Positions 54,901 to 64,000 of a stretch of DNA of 64,000 nucleotides are shown here, piece by piece. The stretch is from NCBI GenBank assembly GCA_949152475.1, contig OX424564.1, positions 39,182,165-39,246,164 on the forward strand, given 5' to 3'. Positions within the stretch are counted from its first letter, which is position 1; every line of letters begins with the position of its first letter. The notes under the pieces were generated by a model. It made no database searches, was not told where the DNA came from, and saw only the letters and a program-made list of their open reading frames with translations. Source of the DNA: Terebella lapidaria (taxonomy: Eukaryota; Annelida; Polychaeta; Terebellida; Terebellidae). Position numbers and translations under genes: made by a program.

Positions 54901-57900
54901 GTGAGGGTCGACTAACTGTACAGGTTCTAGACTGTGTTGCTGACACTGGATATGTACACTAGCTTGTTGCTATGGTTACAGGGATGAGTGAGGGTCGACT
55001 AACTGTACAGGTTTTAGACTGTGCTGCTGACACTGAATATTTAGACTAGCTTGTTGCCATGGTTACAGGAATGAGTGAGGGTCGACTGACTGTACAGGTT
55101 CTTGACTGTGTTGCTGACACTGAATATGTAGACTAGCTTGTTGCTATGGTTACAGGAATGAGTGAGAGTCGACTAACTGTACAGGTTCTAGACTGTGTTG
55201 CTGACACTGGATATGTAGACTAGCTTGTTGCTATGGTTACAGGAATGAGTGAGGGTCGACTGACTGTACAGGTTCTAGACTGTGTTGCTGACACTGGATA
55301 TGTAGACTAGCTTGATGCTATGGTTACAGGAATGAGTGAGGGTCGACTGTCTGTACAGGTTCTAGACTGTGTTGCTGACATTGGATATGTAGACTAGTTT
55401 GTTGCTATGGTTACAGGGATGAGTGAGGGTCGACTAACTGTACAGGTTCTAGAATGTGTTGCTGACACTGGATATGTAGACTAGCTTGTTGCTATGGTTA
55501 CATGAATGAGTGAGGGTCGACTAACTGTACAGGTTCTAGACTGTGTTGCTGACACTGGATATGTAGACTAGCTTGTTGCTATGGTTACAGGAATGAGTGA
55601 GGGCCGACTAACTGTACAGGTTCTAGACTGTGTTGCTGACACTGGATTGTTGCTATGGTTACAAGAATGAGTGAGGGTCGACTAACTGTACAGGTTCTAG
55701 ACTGTGTTGCCGATACTGGATATGTAGACTAGCTTGTTGCTATGGTTACAGGAATGAGTGAGGGTCGACTGACTGTACAGGTTCTAGACTGTGTTGCTGA
55801 CACTGGATATGTAGACTAGCTTGTTGCTATGGTTACAGGAATGAGTGAGAGTCGACTAACTGTACAGGTTCTAGACTGTGTTGCTGACACTGGATATGTA
55901 TACTAGCTTGTTGCTATGGTTACAGGAATGAGTGAGGGTCGACTGACTGTACAGGTTCTAGACTGTGTTGCTGACACTGGATATGTAGACTAGATTGTTG
56001 CTATGGTTACAGGAATGAGTGAGAGTCGACTGTCTGTACAGGTTCTAGACTGTGTTGCTGACACTGGATATGTAGACTAGTTTGTTGCTATGGTTACAGG
56101 GATGAGTGAGGGTCGACTAACTGTACAGGTTCTAGAATGTGTTGCTGACACTGGATATGTAGACTAGCTTGTTGCTATGGTTACAGGAATGAGTGAGGGT
56201 CGACTAACTGTACAGGTTCTAGACTGTGTTGCTGACACTGGATATGTAGACTAGCTTGTTGCTATGGTTACAGGAATGAGTGAGGGTCGACTAACTGTAC
56301 AGGTTCTAGACTGTGTTGCTGACACTGGATTGTTGCTATGGTTACAGGAATGAGTGAGGGTCGACTAACTGTACAGGTTCTAGACTGTGTTGCCGATACT
56401 GGATATGTAGACTAGCTTGTTGCTATGGTTACAGGAATGAGTGAGGGTCGACTAACTGTACAGGTTCTAGACTGTGTTGCTGATACTGAATATGTAGACT
56501 AGCTTGTTGCTATGGTTACAGGAATGAGTGAGGGTCGACTAACTGTACAGGTTCTAGACTGTGTTGCTGACACTGAATATGTAGACTAGCTTGTTGCTAT
56601 GGTTACAGGAATGAGTGAGGGTCGACTGACTGTACATGTTCTAGACTGTGTTGCTGACCTTGGATATGTAGACTAGCTTGTTGCTATGGTTACAGGAATG
56701 AGTGAGGGTCGACTGACTGTACAGGTTCTAGACTGTGTTGCTGACACTGGATATGTAGACTAGCTTGTTGTTATGGTTACAGGAATGAGGGTCGACTGAC
56801 TGTACAGGTTCTAGACTGTGTTGCTGACCCAGGCTCTGTTGAGTAGCTCGTTGCTATGGTTACAGGAATGAGTGAGGGTCGACTGACTGTACAGGTTCTA
56901 GACTGTGTTGCTGACCCAGGCTCTGTTGAGTAGCTCGTTGCTATGGTTACAGGGATGAGTGAGGGTCGACTGACTGTACAGGTTCTAGACTGTGTTGCTG
57001 ACCAAGGCTCTGTTGAGTAGCTCGTTGCTATGGTTACAGGGATGAGTGAGGGTCGACTGACTGTACAGGTTCTAGACTGTGTTGCTGACCCAGGCTCTGT
57101 TGAGTTGAAAATACAAGGAGGGGCGGCTTGGTTGTACAATATGTTCAAAAGCAAGGTCGCCAACACCATCAGTGACAAGATTCGTAACGAGGTCTGTATC
57201 TTTGAACTTTCACTGCACGTAATCTTTTGAAATATTTAATAAGTAACAACCACTCCCCCATTATTTCACCCCTCAATTTAGCTGTGCCGGTCCCTGAGGC
57301 GAGCTGTTGACGTTGACTTGCGGATGGAGCTTGGGCGCCTCAAAGGTGTGGAGACAACTAAAACAAACTTGCTTACAAGCACCGCTTTATGTGAAGTGAT
57401 GTCCAGACTGATGTGTGATTAACCTCCATGTTTCAGTCCAAGACTTGGTCCCAAACACACCGATTGTTCTAGATTACCGGCTGGTGTCGCCACCTGTGCT
57501 TCATACAGCCTATGTCCAAACAAGTCACAAGGTTTGTGAGCTAATGGCTTGGTAATATAAAGGGCCCGAGGGACAGGTAATGTTACCGGAGAAATGTACA
57601 GTGTTAAGGAATAATGTGAAAAAACAAAATGATACTTTTTAGGTTACCGGACCTATGGTCCGATAACCTATCGGCATGGCGTTGCGTCCGTCGTCCGTCG
57701 TCCGTCGTCGTCGTCGTCGTCCACATTTTTATCTTTTTTGTTTACAGGCGAATTTTTCTGAAATTTTGCACAAAAATACTTAAAAATAATTCAAGAAGGA
57801 GGTATTTTTTAGTTTTTTGATTTTCGCATTTTTTTTCAAAATGGCGCCCGTTTTCGACGAAAAATGCCTGATTTTGGACTTTGGCGGCCATATTATCAAA

Positions 57901-60900
57901 ATCTGTTCAGTAACTTTTTTTCTAAGACTCCTGATATGTACTCTTATGATGTCTATAAATTTCGTTGCGCTTGAATCGCTCGAAGTGGGCCATTTTGGCC
58001 CAAACTCGGCCCAAATGGGACTTTCTCATGTTAAATTCTCCTATGCTTTATAATGGGACACATTATGCCTAATATCTCACTTGATATTGAGATTAGAGAC
58101 TAGGAATCAATTGTGGACATATAGGAAATGATATATGTCGAATATTCTCGTGACCTTGAATTTGACCTCTGACCTCAGTTTCAAGGTCAGAGCACAAAAT
58201 GGCTTATATCTCGCTTATTATCGACTCTACAGCTTAGGAATCAATTGTGGACATATAGGAAATAATATATGCTGAATATTCTTGTGACCTTGAATTTGAC
58301 CTCTGACCTCAGTTTCAAGGTCAGAGCACAAAATGGCTTATATCTCGCTTATTATCGACTCTACAGCTTAGGAATCAATTGTGGACATATAGGAAATGAT
58401 ATATGCTGAATATTCTGATGACCTTGAATTTGACCTTCGACCTCATTTTCAAGGTCACAAGACAAAATGGCTAATATCTCGCTTGTTATCGACTTTACAG
58501 CTTAGCAATCAGTTATGAACATATAGGAAATTATATATGCAGATTATTGTCATGACCTTGAATTTGACCTTTGACCTCATTTTCAAGGTCACAGGACAAA
58601 ATGGCTAATATCTCACTTATTATCGATTTTACAGCTTAGGAATCAATTGTGGACATATAGGAGATGATATATGCTGAATATTCTCGGGACCTTGAATTTG
58701 ACCTCTGACCTCATTTTCAAGGTCACAGGACAAACTGGCTCATATCTTGCTCCTCTATTGACTGTATGGCTTGGGAATCAATTGTGGACATGATATAGAA
58801 AATGATATGCATTGAATATTTTGATGACCTTGAATTCGACCTTTGCCCCTTCATTTTCAAGGCCACAGCACAAAATTGCTAATATCTCTTTGATTATTGA
58901 ATTTACAGCTTAGCAATCAACTGTGGACATGATATATGCTTAATGTTATATATGCTGAATATTCTCTTGACCTTGAATTCAACCAGTAACCTGGCTAACA
59001 TCTAAAATATTAAACATTGTCCGGTAACCTATCTTCGGCCCTTGGCCTAATTTTTATTATTGAAATGGCCTTCATGGCTTGTCTATGCATTCGAGGGTCA
59101 ATCTCATTTGTATGCGCCAATATTCAAGCTCTGTCTTGAAGCGTTCTAGATGTGCTGATGCTTTCAACTCCTTTAATGTAGGAAAAATAACTGAAAATTT
59201 TCATGTCCAACCAAAATTTTCCATCCGAAAAACTGTTTCACTGACCGTCATTCCCCCCCCCCCCAAAAAAAAAGTCCAAATGGATGCAGACCGGCAATTC
59301 CAAAACAATAAAACTTATACATGTCACACTGGAACACAAATGGAATCCATCTGGGCATCAATGTTAAAGCTATAATCACTTTCAGAATTGACAAAATTCA
59401 TTCAGTCTGCAATAGCTGGATTTTGTCTGTAGAAATCAATGAGAATTCGTGTAAATTTTGGTCCGAAAATATGCATTATGTGCCTAAATTGAGTTGCAAA
59501 AATCAAGATTCAAACTCGGGCGCATCCATTTTTTCCTCAAAGCGGCCCGCGTTGCGGGCGAGTTCTACACACAGTCTTGTGACGTCATTGGTATTAGTGT
59601 AGATACTGTGGCAACCGGCAATGAATGCAGGCCGATCATTCTCTATCCGATGTTTTCATGCCCAGTTAACGGCGATTTTCTGAATATCTGTCGTCGAGTT
59701 GTACATGTTTCCTGTTTATTCCTGACAATCTCGAGATGTACCTTCAAGTTTGCGCGACAAACAAGAATGCTAGATTTGGCTGATTTCAAAATTGAAATTT
59801 TGAAAAAAAACGTTTTCGACCATAATTCGAAAGAATTGCTTCCAAAATCATCGAAGGTCAAATATAAGGTCATCAGATCGGTATGTATGTCCCTATATGA
59901 ACTTGCCAATATACACGCTCTATTATGACTGTTTTGGGGGCTTTTTCCAACAATTTTGTTTTTTCAAAGGCGAAATATTTTGTTTGATTAATCTGAATAT
60001 GGCTCAAAACACATGTATAAGTAACCCGGACTTCGGACTCCAAATTTCCACCGACCCGTCGGAAAATCAAAATGGTCGCTATGTTGACCGGCGATTCAAG
60101 GGCAACGGAATCACGTGCACTGGGTCCTATGCATGAATTAGAGACGAAGTTGCTGAACAGATCCTGGGAAAACGAATATCAAATCCCAAAATTGAAGTTG
60201 GCGAAAATCAGATTTTTTTTGCACAATATCTAAAAAGAATTCGACCGTAACTTTTGAATGTGCATAACGACGAATACAATACAATGCCCATGGCTTATCG
60301 GTTATCGGAAGTTCTGGTTCTGATCTTTCTCAAGCGTCGTTATTTTTTGTTTCCACGATCAGGGAGAATTTCATCACAGATCCGGCCAATCACAGTCCAA
60401 GTTCCAACCTGCACCAATCGCTGAGCCGTCTCTGACGAAACACATGGCGACGATTTGCATATCTGATGACGTCGGCAACAGTCTGCTGCGTGCGGTCGGC
60501 AGGATGGATCTGGGCAAACTAGCTCAGTTAAAAGTATCCCAGTATTATCTTCATAGTGTAGTTTCACCAATTCTCCATGCGGGATTTATTGTCAATTGAT
60601 CATCTTTGAACCATTGAGTGTTTATTGTCTGGCATTCAGATGTTGGAGTTCGCCGAAGGTATCCTGGACACATCCTGTTCTGACGGACAGTGTATCGGAA
60701 CCTTCATCAAGGCGGTACGTTGTCACGGTGATTGGTTGAAACCGAGAAATGATCTACTCGGGCAATCAGGGCCATTACTCTGAAATCGGAATACAGCAAC
60801 GGTATATGATTTACACTTTTTATATATTCAGCTGGAACGTCAGTTCCCAAACAGCAGAGTTGAGCTGGGTGTGGAGACGACATCTGACCCGACACTGAAC

Positions 60901-61929
60901 ACGACACCAAAGGGTGCTAGCGGCAAATTTGAGGGAGTAGTAACCTTCAATGTCCGCGGACCTGACGGGTCACAGCACTCAGCATTCAGTGCCTACACGG
61001 TAAAGCGCCCGTCATGGCGTCAGTGCAATGGGTAATGTAAAAATCATTGGGAAATGTAAAAATGCGTTTTGGATGTTTTTCGTTTAGGTTGTGGACTTTT
61101 TCGTAAGCTTTGCGATGGAAGGGAACAATTTGAAAGCACAAGTCGACAAGTACAGGTGAGCTATTGAAAACTGTTACAAATACAGATGATCTACTGCAAG
61201 ATTGTACAGATATCGAAATAACTCGCCGTTCAGCTACGCAGGTACCTTAGAGCTATGTTCTGGTTTCAGTTTTGAAATGTCTCCCAGGGACTCGCACATC
61301 GGCGCCATTTCGGTACTTTGTTGTTTTGATATTTTATCAGAAATCAGTATCCAATTACACAACTGGCATAACTGCTTTACGTTATGTGTTTCTGTCTAAT
61401 TTATATAGTGCAATGTATATTTGATCTCTAGAACACACACCTTAACCTGGTGTTTGGGGAGGCTCTGGACACTGTGCTCATTCCGTTCATCAATGGTCAG
61501 AACAATATCTGTAAATTACAACTATAACTTAGCACAACAAATCAGAGTATGACTATAACTTAACACAACAAATCAATATATATATAAAGCACAGCGAAGG
61601 TATCCTGGACACGTCCTCTCCAGGACGTGACACTCAACCGTATTGTGATATACAGCGATATAAGTTTTATTACGTCCAGATCTCGGTAGGACCGGATTGC
61701 GCCTGCCTCCAGTCGCGGGAATCCACCTCACCCACTCAACCGTCTCTCTATATCAAGTAAATGTCTCTACCGTCAAATCTAATAGTAATATCCATATTGA
61801 CAATTATTCACAGCAATTTGTTATTTCTTGATATCTCGTTCCTTAATTCAAAAGCTGACCGTCGGCTAACCTGATTATATTGACCAGGGCAGCCTGTGTG
61901 TCGGGGCAGACCTCAAGTACGGCGGCTAG
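51978..61929 (+). CDS. BPI/LBP family lipid- and LPS-binding secreted protein
   Basis: Family members bind lipopolysaccharide or other lipids in two apolar pockets of a boomerang-shaped secreted protein. Fifteen coding exons fit in phase: 51978-52101, 52208-52319, 53171-53300, 53451-53511, 57040-57191, 57282-57345, 57437-57531, 60363-60533, 60640-60714, 60832-60999, 61088-61155, 61270-61312, 61432-61495, 61680-61756, 61888-61929. They give 481 aa, against about 487 for human BPI. Residues 1-23 look like a signal peptide (IIIMLTLTLTLASAS). Then VAPGVKVAVSERGIQFG matches the BPI N-terminus, and GGAAWLYNMFKSKV the family's helix. Cys156 and Cys195 sit where the conserved disulphide is expected. 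LRLPPVAGIHLTHSTVSLYQ and VGADLKYGG match the C-terminal end. Whether it is BPI-like or LBP-like cannot be told. Intron 4 holds a solo LTR and a minisatellite; intron 7 a family B element. Confidence 0.94.
53908..54642 (+). repeat. Solo Gypsy LTR in intron 4 of the BPI/LBP-like gene
   Basis: It starts TGTGGCGATTTTGCCC and ends AATAACTTTACA. It is a close match in inverted orientation to the LTR at 11843-12579. CAAG on both sides (53904-53907 and 54643-54646) is a 4-bp target duplication. It has the same orientation as the gene and carries a TATATATA-like box near 54108-54115. Presumably left by LTR-LTR recombination. Confidence 0.93.
54833..54862. repeat. Poly-G tract
   Basis: An almost pure run of about 28 Gs with a single C, next to the minisatellite. 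It may form a quadruplex. Its length is likely unreliable in an assembly. Confidence 0.85.
54890..57060. repeat. 87-bp minisatellite built from the exon 5 acceptor junction of the BPI/LBP-like gene
   Basis: About 25 units, each with the acceptor GCTATGGTTACAG followed by about 50 bases of exon 5 (GAATGAGTGAGGGTCGACTA, then ACTGTACAGGTTCTAGACTG, then TGTTGCTGAC). The last four units, from about 56777, resemble the true exon most closely (GACCCAGGCTCTGTTGAG) and lead directly into the real exon 5 at 57040. A higher-order copy is visible: about 55220-55740 recurs near 55880-56410. Confidence 0.93.
57641..59050 (+). mobile_element. Family B rolling-circle-like element, copy B2, in intron 7 of the BPI/LBP-like gene
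   Basis: The 5' AGGTTACCGGAC (57641-57652) is inverted exactly at 59019-59030. A CGTCGTC microsatellite follows the 5' hairpin, then about seven 134-bp units, a GGCC-CTT-GGCC hairpin and CTAA. The flanks are T-runs. It resembles B1 throughout. Confidence 0.85.
59051..60362. other. Remainder of intron 7 of the BPI/LBP-like gene
   Basis: No exon fits the family alignment here. ORFs at 59079-59375 and 59494-59928 have no recognisable domain and are taken as chance. Confidence 0.55.
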
Positions 61930-62225
61930 ACTGCTACCGTATGGCCACGTACGTACACGAGACGGGAGGAGAGACCGAAGGATGACACGACCGAATTGGC
62001 TATATGTTCTCAGATAAATATCAAGAATGTCATGCGCTAATTTCTCATGTATACGTAGATGAATAATGGAGTAGTCAGTGGACTTGTTGTTGTGAGAGTG
62101 GCATCAATCTCACATCTCTGACAAAACCGTACAACAAGGCACTATTATGAAAGATGTGTTCATTACTGTAATATTCAAGATATTTGTTGTTTGGAATATT
62201 CATTCATGTTGTTGGTGAAGGGCAT

Positions 62226-62231
62226 AATAAA
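62226..62231 (+). terminator. Candidate polyadenylation signal of the BPI/LBP-like gene
   Basis: AATAAA lies 297 bases after the stop codon at 61929. It is the first such signal noticed. Confidence 0.6.
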
Positions 62232-62789
62232 TATATTGCTTTCAGATAATATATATTGTTTGGAATACCCATATTAGGCCTAAACCCACGTGGTTAATCA
62301 TCGTCAATCAATGATTGATTGTATTCTGATATCATGTACATCGTAATATACTCTACCATTATCAGCCATGGTAAATATCTCAAAGATATCACTTAAAACA
62401 AGGCATCACAATATGTCATGATGTGTCAGGGCAATACGACTCGTATCATGTGACACCACAGTATAGCATGTCACTCCCAAGTGTTAATTTTTTCTCTGTA
62501 TTTTCCTTCTCATTACATGGATTTGTTCAGTATTGTACAAATGTATTTCCTTGGTTTATGATTTCTTGCCATGTATCAATTTCCTGAAATATATTTATTA
62601 TTGTTTTTTAAGCCATCCATAATACAGCCTTTAGGCTTCGTATGGTCTCTTCAGCAACTTACATGTATGTTAATCGATTGTTTTTGTTTGCAAATTATGT
62701 ATGTTTATTACTTGCCGGAATCTAAAGATTTCGGCAAGTATATTGGTACGTTCGTGGATTTGTTTGAGGATGTGTTTGTCTCTTTACTA
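62232..62789. other. Unassigned intergenic DNA
   Basis: AT-rich. Nothing recognised. Confidence 0.4.
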
Positions 62790-63540
62790 TGGTGGCTGAT
62801 AGCGTCCATTTGTCAATCTCGCTCCCTCGCGGCGAGAGAGCGAAGCGAGGCAGCGAAACAGCGATGCGAGGGAACGAGAGAGCGATGCGAGGTAGCGAGA
62901 GAGCGATGCGAGAGAACGAGTGAGCGATACGATATTCACATAGATCAACCTCGCTTCCTCGCATTGCTCTCTCGTTCTCTCGCTCTCTCGCTCTCTCGTT
63001 ATCTCGCTCCCTCGTTCTCTCGCTCTCTCGTTCTCTCGCTCTCTCGCTCTCTCGCTCCCTCGTTCTCTCGCTCCCTCGCTGTCTCGTATGCAGAAACTAA
63101 TTTTCATGTACCAGGTATACAGTATCAGAAACTAACTTAAGATTTCAGCATACTATGGTGGCTGATAGCGTCCACTCGTCAAAGCGAGGCAGCGAAAGAG
63201 GGAACGAGGAAGCGATGAGAGGGAACGAGAGAGCGATGCGAGGTAGCGAGAGAACGAGCGAGCGATACGACATTCACATAGATCAATCTCGCTTCCTCGC
63301 ATGGCTCTCTCGTTCTCTCGCTCTCTCGCTCCCTCGTTCTCTCGCTCACTCTCTCTCTCGCTCGCTCCCTCGTTCTCTCGCTCCCTCGCTGTCTCGTTCT
63401 CTCGCTCTCTCGCTCCCTCGTTCTCTCGCTCACTCTCTCTCTCGCTCGCTCCCTCGTTCTCTCGCTCCCTCGCTGTCTCGTATGCAGAAACTAATTTTCT
63501 TGTACCAGGTATGCAGTATCAGAAACTAACTGAAGATTTT
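62790..63540. repeat. Duplicated CTCTCG/CGAGAG simple-sequence foldback block
   Basis: Two similar blocks (about 62790-63140 and 63150-63540) each begin ACTATGGTGGCTGATAGCGTCCA. Each has a purine-rich half (GAGAGAGCGATGCGAG words), a centre with ATTCACATAGATCAA, a pyrimidine-rich half (CTCTCGCTCTCTCG words) and an end with ATGCAGAAACTAATTTTC. The two halves are inverted relative to each other, so each block can fold. The Ser/Leu/Arg- and Glu/Arg-rich ORFs are artefacts. Confidence 0.85.
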
Positions 63541-64000
63541 TTTTCTAATATAATCATACATACGACCATGTATGTACATGTACATTCATCTACGAAGCTA
63601 ACATTTATATGTATATTTTAATGATATTGATAAAGGTTTCGACATGGTCAGTGCTATTACAATGCTCATGGGCTTGTACAGAAATAATGGAAGGGAAGGA
63701 GCACGTACGGACTGTACTCATCCTTCCCTGGACACGCCCCTGTCATACCAGTTTCCTTGTAGGACATATTAAAATAGGACATATAAAATAGATGATATTG
63801 ATCTGAAATTTACATCATAGTTTTTACTTAACAGTGTATTCTTTGAAAACCACTGTTTGCATAGGCGATTAAGTTGTAAAATTATGCAATATGAGTCCCA
63901 TATTGTTTCGAAAATTACAATTCCATATCGTGCTCTATTATGATATAATATCACAATAAACGGTGATGATTATCGTGTTATTTGAAGTACGTGTATTGTA
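63541..64000. other. Unassigned DNA at the right edge
   Basis: Nothing recognised. Confidence 0.4.

Noticed and set aside
62571-63621. Ser/Leu/Arg-rich and Glu/Arg-rich ORFs
   Set aside because: Translation of CTCTCG/CGAGAG simple sequence.

Overview
The window is invertebrate nuclear DNA: intron-rich genes with GT-AG introns, AATAAA signals, and a heavy load of transposons and minisatellites. An amphioxus (Branchiostoma) is my best guess. The main reason is that three minisatellites here are built across exon-intron junctions; from memory, such 'mirage' minisatellites were reported in amphioxus. This assignment is an inference.

Layout. 1-12579 is a minus-strand Ty3/Gypsy LTR retroelement that runs off the left edge: 5' LTR, primer site, gag, pol, a long spacer and an extra ORF with an internal direct repeat. 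12580-31895 is a host tandem duplication of about 1.7 kb. Its first unit has been blown open by a 15.9-kb nest of transposons. A rolling-circle (Helitron/Helentron-like) element, called family A here, carries three further insertions: a DIRS retroelement, a second family A copy and a family C element. The family C copy itself contains a family B element. The second unit of the duplication keeps the empty site, so the nest can be read base by base.

32952-38936 is a complete plus-strand gene for the catalytic subunit TSEN2 of tRNA splicing endonuclease: nine coding exons, 560 aa, catalytic Tyr, His and Lys all present. 39309-50468 holds another family A element, a long-inverted-repeat MITE, a short near-perfect hairpin, a long family C element built from 147-bp tandem units, a 36-bp minisatellite and unassigned DNA. 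51978-61929 is a complete plus-strand gene of the BPI/LBP family of secreted lipid- and lipopolysaccharide-binding proteins: fifteen coding exons, 481 aa. Its introns hold a solo Gypsy LTR, a large minisatellite and a family B element. The right end is simple-sequence DNA.

The two host genes are unrelated in function. They share one feature: minisatellites have grown out of their splice junctions (two donors in TSEN2, one acceptor in the BPI-like gene). This, and the common blueprint of the three rolling-circle families, are the most interesting things in the window.
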